Assembly (NCBI RefSeq): GCF_000621565.1
Contig: NZ_JHXZ01000025.1
Span: forward strand, 1 to 35,949
Reading direction: 5' to 3'
DNA length: 35,949 bases
Origin: Butyrivibrio sp. LB2008
GTDB lineage: Bacteria > Bacillota > Clostridia > Lachnospirales > Lachnospiraceae
The translations under genes and the position numbers were made by a program. Below, piece by piece: positions 24,989 to 33,343 of the stretch. The notes beneath the pieces are model-generated. The model ran no database searches and had not been told where the DNA came from. It saw only the letters and a list, made by a program, of their open reading frames with translations. Every line of letters starts with the position of its first letter. Within the stretch, counting starts at the first letter, position 1.

Positions 24989-26548
24989 TTATAATCTGGT
25001 TGTCCACTTTGAACAATCCAAAACTTCAGTAGCAAGTCCGTCATAGAAATCAGGTTCATGACAAACCATGAGAATACTGCCCTTATACTCGGAAAGAGCC
25101 CTCTTAAGCTCATCTTTTGCATCCACATCAAGATGGTTTGTAGGCTCATCCAATACCAAAAGATTTGACTCTCTGTTAATAAGCTTACAAAGTCTTACTT
25201 TTGCCTGCTCGCCACCTGAAAGTACCTTGCATTTACTCTCGATATGCTTGGTTGTAAGTCCGCATTTCGCAAGCGCGGAACGGACTTCATACTGTGAAAA
25301 TCCCGGAAATTCATTCCATATTTCCTGCATACATGTGGTCTCGATATCAGGAGACATCTCCTGCTCAAAGTAGCCTATCTCAACATTTTCTCCAAGTTCA
25401 ACAGAACCGCTCAGCGCAGGAATAAGTCCGAGAATACTCTTTAAAAGAGTTGTCTTTCCGATTCCGTTTGCTCCCGTAAGAACAATCTTTGAATTACGTT
25501 CCATAGTTATGTTAAGAGGCGATGAAAGGGGTTCATCATAGCCTATAACAAGGTCTTTTGTCTCAAATATAACTTTTCCGGGTGTTCTTGCAACCTTGAA
25601 ATTAAACTCGGGCTTTGGCTTCTCTTTTACCATCTCGATGATATCCATGTTATCGAGCTTCTTCTGCCTTGCCATCGCCATATTTCTCGTTGCGACTCTT
25701 GCCTTGTTTCTTGCAACAAAATCTTTGAGATCCGCAATTTCCTGCTGCTGTCTGTTATATGCAGCTTCTCTCTGCGCTTTTTTCATCTCATAGACTTCCA
25801 TGAATTTGTCATAATCGCCCACATATCTGTCAAGAGAATGTGTCTGGCCGTCCATATGGTAGATAATATTAACCACGCTGTTGAGAAACGGTATATCATG
25901 AGAAATAAGGATAAAAGCATTCTCATAGTCCTGGAGATATCTTGTAAGCCACACGATATGCTCAGCATCAAGGTAGTTTGTAGGCTCGTCAAGAAGCAGG
26001 ATATCCGGCTTTTCAAGGAGGAGTTTTCCTAGAAGTATCTTGGTTCTCTGCCCTCCCGAAAGTTCCGTTACATCTCTGTCAAGGCCAAGGTCCAAAAAGC
26101 CAAGTGCCCTCGAAGCTTCTTCTATCTTGGAATCTATCAGGTAAAAATCATGATTTGTAAGAAGATCCTGTATTGTTCCAAGTTCTTCCATATAGTCTTC
26201 AAGCGTCTTTTCATCCGCTTCCGCCATGGCATCGCAGATCTCATTCATCCTGCGCTCCATCTCATACAAAGGTTCATATGCCGAAGCAAGCACATCCCTT
26301 ATGGTCATGCCCTGCTTAAGCTCCGCGTGCTGATCGAGATAACCGACTTTAACATTCTTGGCCCACTCAATCTTTCCGGCATCCGGCATAAGTTTACCGA
26401 TGATAATATTCATAAATGTGGACTTTCCTTCGCCGTTAGCTCCGACAAGTCCGATATGCTCACCTTTTAATAATCTGAAAGAAACATCATCAAATATTGC
26501 CCTGTCTCCAAAGCCATGTGTCAAATGTTCAACATTTAAAATACTCAC
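24989..26548 (-). CDS. ABC-F family ATPase (YkpA/YbiT type)
   Basis: 519 residues with two ABC domains and no membrane part. Domain 1: GANGEGKST (36-44), signature LSGGQRTKILLGKLL, Walker B DILLLDEPTNYLD. A charged coiled linker (MKKAQREAAYNRQQQEIADL) joins the domains, as in ribosome-binding ABC-F proteins. Domain 2: GANGIGKTT, LSGGEQAKVRLCKLI and LLVLDEPTNHLD. Both catalytic Glu residues are present. Length and lack of long insertions suit the YbiT/YkpA group, translation factors of the ribosomal E site, rather than a resistance protein. The start is GTG 26548, directly after the ribF stop, with GAGGA 9 bases upstream. Confidence 0.93.
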   Translation of the reverse strand: MSILNVEHLTHGFGDRAIFDDVSFRLLKGEHIGLVGANGEGKSTFMNIIIGKLMPDAGKIEWAKNVKVGYLDQHAELKQGMTIRDVLASAYEPLYEMERRMNEICDAMAEADEKTLEDYMEELGTIQDLLTNHDFYLIDSKIEEASRALGFLDLGLDRDVTELSGGQRTKILLGKLLLEKPDILLLDEPTNYLDAEHIVWLTRYLQDYENAFILISHDIPFLNSVVNIIYHMDGQTHSLDRYVGDYDKFMEVYEMKKAQREAAYNRQQQEIADLKDFVARNKARVATRNMAMARQKKLDNMDIIEMVKEKPKPEFNFKVARTPGKVIFETKDLVIGYDEPLSSPLNITMERNSKIVLTGANGIGKTTLLKSILGLIPALSGSVELGENVEIGYFEQEMSPDIETTCMQEIWNEFPGFSQYEVRSALAKCGLTTKHIESKCKVLSGGEQAKVRLCKLINRESNLLVLDEPTNHLDVDAKDELKRALSEYKGSILMVCHEPDFYDGLATEVLDCSKWTTRL

Positions 26549-27463
26549 TTAAAAATTCCTCGCTGCATTCTTTATATCTTGCTGAATCTGTAATTTCAGC
26601 TGCTCCATGCTTTCAAATTTAATCTCAGGTCTTACGAAGCTGTGGAGCACAACTTCTATGAATTCACCGTATACATCACAGTCAAAATCATATATATAAG
26701 TCTCAACGCCAACCTTCTCTTTTTCAGAGACAGTGGGCTTTCTTCCGATATTGGTCATTCCTTTGAATTCTTTTTTACCAATCTTTACGGTACTTGAATA
26801 TACACCATAAGGAGGAAGAAGTTTCATCTTAGGCGGAAGAATATTGACCGTCGGAACGCCTATTGTGTGTCCCAAATGATTGCCGTGCTCAACTATTCCC
26901 GAAACCGAATATTCAGAGCCAAGAAGCCTTTTGGTAAGGTTCATATCTCCGTCCGCCACCGCGTTCCTGACCCTCGTGGAGCTGACTTCTTCTCCGTCAA
27001 TCTTAACTTTATCAATAATGCAAAGCTCGTATGACAGCTCCTTTGCCAGTCTCTCAAGAAGTTTGCTGTCGCCTTTTCCCTTATCGCCAAAAGAAACATC
27101 ACTTCCCGCCGCAATATAACTTGCATTAAGACCATCTACAAGAATCTTTCTCACAAACTCTTCCGGATCTGTAGCCGCTGTTTTCTCATTAAGCGGAAAC
27201 ATAACGAGAACATCAACGCCAAGCTCCTGAAAAGCCCTTAATTTTTCTTCCCTAGCAAAAAGCTGCGGCACAGGATGTCCGACAAAAAATTCCTCCGGCG
27301 AAGGATCAAACGTAAATACGGTCGCCTTCAGGCCGTCGTTCTTTTTTTCAAGAATCCGTGAAAGAAGTTCTCTGTGTCCCACGTGAATACCGTCAAACTT
27401 GCCTATGGCAACCGCCGTCTTCTCGCGGACATTCAATTTATCAAGTTCAGTTATTATCTTCAT
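26549..27463 (-). CDS. ribF: Bifunctional riboflavin kinase / FMN adenylyltransferase
   Basis: 304 residues. The N-terminal nucleotidyltransferase domain has GKFDGIHVGHRELL (the HxGH-type site) and SSTRVRNAVADGDM; the C-terminal flavokinase domain has GTxGVPTxN-like GHTIGVPTVNILPP, YGVYSS and TNIGRKPTV. It makes FMN then FAD. Only a weak ribosome site is visible. It lies 21 bases after truB and abuts the ABC-F gene, the usual truB-ribF pair. Confidence 0.96.
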   Translation of the reverse strand: MKIITELDKLNVREKTAVAIGKFDGIHVGHRELLSRILEKKNDGLKATVFTFDPSPEEFFVGHPVPQLFAREEKLRAFQELGVDVLVMFPLNEKTAATDPEEFVRKILVDGLNASYIAAGSDVSFGDKGKGDSKLLERLAKELSYELCIIDKVKIDGEEVSSTRVRNAVADGDMNLTKRLLGSEYSVSGIVEHGNHLGHTIGVPTVNILPPKMKLLPPYGVYSSTVKIGKKEFKGMTNIGRKPTVSEKEKVGVETYIYDFDCDVYGEFIEVVLHSFVRPEIKFESMEQLKLQIQQDIKNAARNF

Positions 27464-27484
27464 TTTGAGATATATCCGTTCTTA

Positions 27485-28444
27485 TTATTTTTCAAAAAAG
27501 AATTTGTCGACATTGAACATTTGTGTCTTTGCACTGTAAGTATATATTCCAAAAAACACTTCATCCTCGGAATAGACTCTTACTTTATTTCCTTCAGTAA
27601 ACATCTCTTCTTCAAATTCCTTGTCATTTACTCCCTCGGGATCCTCATTGACAATATTATTCTTTCTGAAGCTGTTTCCGTTTTCCAAAAGAGTTCTCGC
27701 AGAATCTTTCACATGTATCTTATCAAGGTCTCTGAAAATATACTCGGGCGACTGAATGATCTCAGAAAGAGTGCCCTCATCTCTCATATTCTCAATCTGA
27801 GAAAGAGTTACGGCCGTATCCAGTGTAAAAGCACCTACTCTTGTTCTTGTAAGATGCTGCATTGCCGCGCCGCATCCAAGTCTTAGTCCTATATCATGGC
27901 AAAGAGTCCTTATATACGTTCCCTTGCTGCACTTAACTTCAATCGTAAAAAGGCCGTCCGAATCAATATGTGAATCATCAAGAACAGTTATCGCAGATAT
28001 ATGAACTTTTCGGGGTTTTCTCTCAACCTCGATTCCTTCTCTTGCAAGTTCATAAAGTTTTCTTCCGTCTTTTTTGATTGCGGAATACATAGGCGGAATC
28101 TGATCATAATCACCGATAAAAGCTTTTACTGCCTCATGAACCTGTTCTTTTGTCACTTTGACATCGGATGTCTCTATAATATTTCCGGACATATCCTGTG
28201 TATCCGTGGTAACACCAAGCCTGCAAACAGCGATATATTCCTTATCGTGATCGGTAAGCATTTCAACAAGCTTTGTTCCCGTTCCAAGGCACACAACAAG
28301 AACTCCCACCGCATCGGGATCGAGTGTTCCCGTGTGGCCGATCTTTTTTTGTTTTAGTATTCCCCTTAGTTTTGCAACCACGTCATTTGAAGTAAATCCG
28401 GGTTCTTTATAGATATTTATAAGTCCGTTGTAAGTACTTTTCAT
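27485..28444 (-). CDS. truB: tRNA pseudouridine(55) synthase
   Basis: 319 residues. Makes pseudouridine 55 in the T-arm of tRNA. Catalytic Asp42 lies in GHTGTLDPDAVGVLVV; other motifs are KEYIAVCRLGVTTDTQDMSG, PPMYSAIKKDGRKLYELAREG and GTYIRTLCHDIG. The C-terminal part is a PUA-like extension. I place the start at ATG 28444 (MKSTYNG), with GGGAG upstream; the longer frame to 28462 would begin within the hairpin before it. A terminator-like hairpin (28461-28501) separates it from nrnA. Confidence 0.96.
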   Translation of the reverse strand: MKSTYNGLINIYKEPGFTSNDVVAKLRGILKQKKIGHTGTLDPDAVGVLVVCLGTGTKLVEMLTDHDKEYIAVCRLGVTTDTQDMSGNIIETSDVKVTKEQVHEAVKAFIGDYDQIPPMYSAIKKDGRKLYELAREGIEVERKPRKVHISAITVLDDSHIDSDGLFTIEVKCSKGTYIRTLCHDIGLRLGCGAAMQHLTRTRVGAFTLDTAVTLSQIENMRDEGTLSEIIQSPEYIFRDLDKIHVKDSARTLLENGNSFRKNNIVNEDPEGVNDKEFEEEMFTEGNKVRVYSEDEVFFGIYTYSAKTQMFNVDKFFFEK

Positions 28445-28460
28445 ATTCTCCCGCACTCTC

Positions 28461-28501
28461 AAAAAGGTACCCCTAAATGCAATCTTTATGGGTACCTTTT
28501 T
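28461..28501 (-). terminator. Terminator-like hairpin between nrnA and truB
   Basis: AAAAGGTACCC (28462-28472) and GGGTACCTTTT (28490-28500) form a perfect 11-bp stem with a 17-base loop. On the minus strand the stem is followed by TTTTTGAG. It lies 20 bases after the nrnA stop and 17 before the truB start. The plus strand also has a T-tract, so the hairpin can work in both directions. It should reduce read-through from the nusA-infB part into truB-ribF. Confidence 0.8.
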
Positions 28502-28520
28502 CTTTTAAACCAATATGTTC

Positions 28521-29471
28521 TCACCCTTCAAGCTGAAGCTGAACATATTTCATTATATTATTTATAACATCATGATAAGTTCCGTTTACGCTGCATCCCG
28601 CCGCTCTCTGATGACCGCCGCCTCCGAATATTGCGGCAACCTTGGCAACGTCAACCGCACCGTTACTGCGAAGACTCACTTTATACTCCAAAGTAGACGT
28701 CTCATAAGCAAATATCGAACAATCAACTCCTATAGTAAGGAGCATCTGACTTACTATTCCGTCAAGATCGCTTGATACCGCACCGTAAAATTCCATTGTC
28801 TGCTTGGAAATAACCGATACAATACATCTGCCGTCAAGAAGACGGATGCTCTCCAAAAGAGCTCTTCCGAGTATCTGATTCTGAAGATAAGTCTTCTCAT
28901 AAAAGACATGGTCGATAAGGCTTCCGAAATCAAAGCCGTAAGCTATGAGCTTTGCCGCAATTTCCATTGTCTTCGGTGATGTGTTTGAATACTTGAAGAC
29001 TCCCGTATCGGTAACCATTCCGGTATATATTGCTTTTGCAATCTCAACATCGATGCGTTCTTTATCAAGAACATCATAAACCAGTTCACAGGCAGAACTT
29101 GCTGTCGGAACAATATAATTCTCATCGCCCGTTCCCGGATTACTTACATGATGATCTATATTTATTGTTTTTTTTGCCGCATCAACAAACTTCTCGGCAT
29201 CGCCCGTGCGCTCTTTTCCGCAATCAAGCACAATAAACAGATCGTAGTTCTCAACATCCGATGCAAATTCACTGCTTACCTTGTCGGAATCTTTGATAAA
29301 AGTTAGTTCCCGAGGTATCTTCTCAAGGAAAATATCTGCCTTAATATTTGGATAATTCTTTTTGATGTAAAGATACATACTCATACATGACCCAACACAG
29401 TCTCCGTCAGGTCTTACATGGCCACTGATCCCAACAGTACCGACATTAGTCAAATAATCATCAATCCTCAT
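28521..29471 (-). CDS. nrnA: DHH/DHHA1 phosphoesterase NrnA (oligoribonuclease / pAp phosphatase)
   Basis: 316 residues. The DHH domain has GHVRPDGDCVGS (18-29), LFIVLDCGK and INIDHHVSNPG with the DHH triplet at 106-108; the DHHA1 domain ends in AAIFGGGGHQRAAGCSV. NrnA degrades 2-5 base RNA fragments and 3'-phosphoadenosine 5'-phosphate using manganese. The start is ATG 29471, with GAGAGG 6 bases upstream, overlapping the rbfA end by 11 bases; a longer frame to 29504 is unlikely. The position after rbfA is standard. Confidence 0.94.
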   Translation of the reverse strand: MRIDDYLTNVGTVGISGHVRPDGDCVGSCMSMYLYIKKNYPNIKADIFLEKIPRELTFIKDSDKVSSEFASDVENYDLFIVLDCGKERTGDAEKFVDAAKKTINIDHHVSNPGTGDENYIVPTASSACELVYDVLDKERIDVEIAKAIYTGMVTDTGVFKYSNTSPKTMEIAAKLIAYGFDFGSLIDHVFYEKTYLQNQILGRALLESIRLLDGRCIVSVISKQTMEFYGAVSSDLDGIVSQMLLTIGVDCSIFAYETSTLEYKVSLRSNGAVDVAKVAAIFGGGGHQRAAGCSVNGTYHDVINNIMKYVQLQLEG

Positions 29472-29856
29472 CAATTTCCTCTCCGCGAGCAATCTTTGCT
29501 TCATTATCCTTTGCAGTTACTTCATCAATCTTCTTGGACATGTTAATCGCATACTCTATGGAGTCATCCATGATAAAGCGAAGTTCGGGCGTATATCTCA
29601 TATTGAGCTCTTTTGCAAGAGTGCTTCTGATATATCCCGCTGCACTCTTAAGTCCGGCTTCTGTTCTCTCCCTGTCCTCATCATTGCCCATTACGGTAAC
29701 CCAGACCTTACATGTCTTAAGGTCCGGAGCAACCTCTACATCCATAACGGATGTCATCGGGCTTATTCTGGGGTCTTTGCTGTATCTGATAGCTTCAGAT
29801 ATAACTTTCTGAACTTCGCCGTTTATTCTTTTATTTTTATTGCTGTTCTTTCGCAT
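29461..29856 (-). CDS. rbfA: 30S ribosome-binding factor RbfA
   Basis: 131 residues, a single KH-like domain: RINGEVQKVISEAIRYSKDP, then EVAPDLKTCKVWVTVMGND, GYIRSTLAKELNMRYTPEL and FIMDDSIEYAINMSK, and an acidic tail. It assists late 16S rRNA maturation and cold adaptation. It lies 11 bases after infB and overlaps nrnA. Confidence 0.96.
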   Translation of the reverse strand: MRKNSNKNKRINGEVQKVISEAIRYSKDPRISPMTSVMDVEVAPDLKTCKVWVTVMGNDEDRERTEAGLKSAAGYIRSTLAKELNMRYTPELRFIMDDSIEYAINMSKKIDEVTAKDNEAKIARGEEIDED

Positions 29857-29867
29857 TTTTACCTTTC

Positions 29868-32753
29868 TTAGGTTCTGGGTACTTCCACCATCTCATAAGC
29901 TTCTACCATATCACCTTCGTGAATCTGATCAAAGCCGTCAAATACAAGACCGCACTCGAAGCCTTCCTTAACTTCCTTAACGTCGTCCTTGAATCTCTTG
30001 AGAGATGCCAGATCACCTTCAAAGATCTGCTCTCCTTCTCTGGAAATACGAACCTTGCAATCCTTCTTGATAACACCGTCTTTAACGAATGAACCTGCGA
30101 TATTTCCGACTTTGGAAGCCTTAAATATCTGTCTTACTTCGGCATGACCTGTTACTCTCTCCTCGAAGATAGGAGCAAGCATACCCTTCATGGCAAACTC
30201 AATCTCTTCGATTGCCTGATAGATAACCTTGTAAAGCTTGATCTCTACACCTTCATGCTCTGCCATGCTCTTAGCTGTTGCATCGGGGCGAACATCAAAT
30301 CCGATGATGATAGCGCTTGATGCTGCAGCAAGTGTAACGTCAGATTCATTGATGGCACCAACACCGCCATGAATAACCTTAACAACAACTTCCTCATTTG
30401 AAAGCTTAAGGAGACTCTGCTTAAGGGCTTCTACGCTACCCTGAACATCAGCCTTGATGATGATATTGAGTTCCTGAAGTCTGCCTTCCTCAATCTTGGA
30501 GTACAGATCGTCAAGTGACATCTTAGCCTTAGTCTCTTCGATAAGGTCTTTCTTGTGCTGCTGAAGGTATGTATTTGCATACTGCTTAGCCTGCTTGTCT
30601 GTCTGATGTCCAAGGAATACTTCACCGGCATTGGGAACATCGGAAAGTCCGAGGATCTCAACAGGCTGTGAAGGAAGTGCTTCCTTGAGCTTGTTACCCT
30701 TATCGTCAACCATCGCTCTAACCTTACCTGAGCTTGCTCCGGCTGAAATAAAGTCACCAACATGAAGTGTACCCTTCTGAACAAGTACGTTTGCAACAGG
30801 TCCGCGGCCCTTATCAAGTCTTGCCTCAAGTACAAGACCTCTTGCTTCTCTGTCGGGGTTAGCCTTGAGCTCAAGAATGTCAGCTGTGAGAATGATTGTC
30901 TCAAGAAGTGACTCGATTCCCTCTCCTGACTTAGCTGAAACAGGTACAAACTCTGTTGTTCCGCCCCAATCTGTAGAAATGAGGCCGTATTCAGTCATCT
31001 CCTGCTTAACCTTATCTATATTTGCATTAGGCTTATCTATCTTATTTACTGCTACGATAATCTCAACTTCAGCTGCCTTTGCATGGTTGATAGCTTCGAC
31101 AGTCTGAGGCATTACACCGTCATCCGCAGCAACTACAAGTACTGCGATATCTGTTGAAGTAGCACCTCTCATACGCATTGCAGTGAACGCTTCGTGACCG
31201 GGAGTATCAAGGAATGTGATCTTCTGGTCATTTACAGATACAGTATAAGCACCGATTCTCTGTGTGATACCGCCTGCCTCTCTGTCTGTAACGCTTGTCT
31301 TACGAATAGCGTCAAGAAGTGATGTCTTACCATGGTCAACGTGACCCATTACGCAGACAACGGGAGGTCTCTTCTTAAGTGTCTCTTCTGCATCTTCATC
31401 CTCTTTAAGAAGTTCCTCGATGATATCAACGGGAATTTCCTTCTCGCAGATAATGTCATATTCGATAGCGATATTTTCAGCTTCTTCATAAGTAAGCTCA
31501 GTATTAACGGTAGAGATCTGTCCTGCCATAAAGAGCTTCTTAATGATAACAGAAGGCTGCATCTTCATCTTCTCAGCAAGTTCCTTAATAGAAACCTTCT
31601 CAGGAATAGAGATAACCTTGATCTGCTCTTCGGGTTCGGGGGCCTTCTTGACTTCAGGCTTGATGAATCTGCCGACTCTCTTACTTCTCGGCATCATCTC
31701 TTCCTGCTCGTAAGCAAGATCCTTCTTGTTTCTCTTATCCTTCTCCTGACCGATTCTTCTTCTCTCATCGTCTCTGCGGCTTGAGTTGTCCTTCTGAGGA
31801 GCATCAGCAAATCCGCCTCTTGCACCCTTATCGAACTTATTTCCGCCAAACTTGTTATTGTCGCCCTTTCCTCTGAACTTGTTATTACCGTTCTGTGCAT
31901 TGTTGCCGTTGTTGTCTCTGCGCGGTCCGTTTCCGTTACCCTGCGCATTGTTGCCGTTGCCACGAGAGCCGCCCTGCGCACCGTTTCTGTTCTGGAAAGA
32001 ATTTCTGTCGCCGTTCTGAGGACGCTGATTTCTGTTATCTCTTCTCTCAGAATCGTTACCACTTCTGTTGTCTCTTCTGTCATTGCCGTTTCTGTTGTTC
32101 TGAACAGGAGCTGCATTTCTTTCGTTTCTGTTGTTCTGAACAGGTGCCTTCGCCTGCTGCTTAGGCTCTGCAACAGTTTCCTTAGGCTTTACTGCCTGTG
32201 TTTCCTGTTTTACAGGTGCCTCCTGCTTAACAGGCGCACTCTTCTGAACAGGAGTCTTTGGAATCTGAGTGTTTCCATAGCTCTCAAGCTGAGAAGGTGC
32301 GGTCAAAGGCTTAATGGGATGATAAGCATTCTGTGACTGCGCAAAAGTTCCTCTTCTGTTGTTCTGATTGCCGGAATTTCTGTTGTCACGTCTCTGGTTA
32401 TTATTTCCCGAATTATTATTGTTATTATTCTGGTTCTGATAGCCGCCCATCTTGGAATTGCCGGCATTTGTAACCATAATAATTTTCTTCTTTTTCTTAG
32501 GAGCGTCACCTGCAGCGCCCTGATCTGCACTTCCCTTTGCGGGAGCATCTGTCTTAGCAGGCTGAGCATCCTTATTGGCATTGGATGATGCATTTTTCTT
32601 GCCAAAATGATTTCTTGCTATCTCTGCCTCATTGTCATCAATCGAGCTGTTCGAACGCTTCGCCTCTATTCCCTTTTCCTGCAAAAAGCTAAGCAGTGCT
32701 TTTCCGTCACACCCAAGCTCTATTGCAAGTTCAGATATCTTAATTTTTGCCAT
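29868..32753 (-). CDS. infB: Translation initiation factor IF-2
   Basis: 961 residues. The N-terminal IF2N domain (KISELAIELGCDGKALLSF) is followed by a very long disordered linker (about 55-365) rich in Asn, Gln, Arg and Gly, with repeated RRDNR, NNR and NGN units and a poly-Asn run. A second IF2N domain follows (SIKELAEKMKMQPSVIIKKL), then the GTPase: GHVDHGKTSLLDAIR (about 469-483), DTPGHEAFTAMR and VNKIDKP, and the C-terminal fMet-tRNA-binding domains. The factor places initiator tRNA on the ribosome. GGAGGAAATGTGA precedes the ATG. Confidence 0.98.
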   Translation of the reverse strand: MAKIKISELAIELGCDGKALLSFLQEKGIEAKRSNSSIDDNEAEIARNHFGKKNASSNANKDAQPAKTDAPAKGSADQGAAGDAPKKKKKIIMVTNAGNSKMGGYQNQNNNNNNSGNNNQRRDNRNSGNQNNRRGTFAQSQNAYHPIKPLTAPSQLESYGNTQIPKTPVQKSAPVKQEAPVKQETQAVKPKETVAEPKQQAKAPVQNNRNERNAAPVQNNRNGNDRRDNRSGNDSERRDNRNQRPQNGDRNSFQNRNGAQGGSRGNGNNAQGNGNGPRRDNNGNNAQNGNNKFRGKGDNNKFGGNKFDKGARGGFADAPQKDNSSRRDDERRRIGQEKDKRNKKDLAYEQEEMMPRSKRVGRFIKPEVKKAPEPEEQIKVISIPEKVSIKELAEKMKMQPSVIIKKLFMAGQISTVNTELTYEEAENIAIEYDIICEKEIPVDIIEELLKEDEDAEETLKKRPPVVCVMGHVDHGKTSLLDAIRKTSVTDREAGGITQRIGAYTVSVNDQKITFLDTPGHEAFTAMRMRGATSTDIAVLVVAADDGVMPQTVEAINHAKAAEVEIIVAVNKIDKPNANIDKVKQEMTEYGLISTDWGGTTEFVPVSAKSGEGIESLLETIILTADILELKANPDREARGLVLEARLDKGRGPVANVLVQKGTLHVGDFISAGASSGKVRAMVDDKGNKLKEALPSQPVEILGLSDVPNAGEVFLGHQTDKQAKQYANTYLQQHKKDLIEETKAKMSLDDLYSKIEEGRLQELNIIIKADVQGSVEALKQSLLKLSNEEVVVKVIHGGVGAINESDVTLAAASSAIIIGFDVRPDATAKSMAEHEGVEIKLYKVIYQAIEEIEFAMKGMLAPIFEERVTGHAEVRQIFKASKVGNIAGSFVKDGVIKKDCKVRISREGEQIFEGDLASLKRFKDDVKEVKEGFECGLVFDGFDQIHEGDMVEAYEMVEVPRT

Positions 32754-32768
32754 TCACATTTCCTCCAA

Positions 32769-33080
32769 CTAATCTTCTAATAGTAAGTTCTTTAAAAGCG
32801 ATTGCGCCAGCCCTTTGTCGGTGATGACAAGGCTTGTTCGAACTCCTTTACCAACTGCATGCCCGAGGCTCTCCATGTCTCCAAAAAAAGCAATAGGCAC
32901 ATTATAATAACTACATTTATCTTTGAACTGCTTCTTAGTATTGTCTGAAGCATCTTCACTCACTATAACGGCACACGCTTTGCCGCTCCGGATAGCTTCC
33001 AAAACCGAAAACTCTCCACTCTTCAATTTCCCGGCCCTAGCACTAAGACCAAGCAAAGAATAAATCTTTTTACTCTCCAA
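32769..33080 (-). CDS. ylxQ: L7Ae/L30e/S12e-family ribosome-associated protein (YlxQ)
   Basis: 103 residues with the L7Ae/L30e fold: LLGLSARAGKLKSGEFSVLE, then GKACAVIVSEDASDNTKKQF and YYNVPIAFFG. It is a kink-turn RNA-binding family. The start is TTG 33080, one base after the rnpM stop, with GGAGAG inside the end of rnpM. Between rnpM and infB, as in Bacillus. Confidence 0.9.
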   Translation of the reverse strand: MESKKIYSLLGLSARAGKLKSGEFSVLEAIRSGKACAVIVSEDASDNTKKQFKDKCSYYNVPIAFFGDMESLGHAVGKGVRTSLVITDKGLAQSLLKNLLLED

Positions 33081-33081
33081 T

Positions 33082-33342
33082 TTACTCTCCGAGCTCCTTA
33101 TTCATCTGCTCAAGTATGTCTTCGGGAATCTGAGCTTTCAAAGATTTCTCAAGTCCCCTGTTCTTCACTGCTTTTTTGAGACACTCGGCGCTGTTACATA
33201 TATATGCGCCCCTGCCGTTCGCTCTGCCTGTGGTATCAAGACGAATTTCTCCGTCCGGAGTCTTAATAACTCTTATCAGGTCTTTCTTATCACGCATCTC
33301 TCCGCAGCCTACACACTTTCTTGTTGGAATTTTCTTCTGCAT
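33082..33342 (-). CDS. rnpM: RNase P modulator RnpM (YlxR family)
   Basis: 86 residues, YlxR family: PTRKCVGCGEMRDKKDLIRV, then the RNA-binding GRANGRGAYICNSAECLKKA and a short helical end. Bacterial YlxR proteins bind RNase P RNA and modulate it. The first CxxC (Cys11-Cys14) suggests a metal site, with another Cys in ICNSAEC. It lies one base after the nusA stop. Confidence 0.92.
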   Translation of the reverse strand: MQKKIPTRKCVGCGEMRDKKDLIRVIKTPDGEIRLDTTGRANGRGAYICNSAECLKKAVKNRGLEKSLKAQIPEDILEQMNKELGE

Positions 33343-33343
33343 C

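Noticed and set aside
24989..26548. ABC-F protein as an antibiotic resistance gene
   Set aside because: It lies in the conserved truB-ribF unit and has the YbiT/YkpA build without the extended linker of resistance types; housekeeping is more likely.
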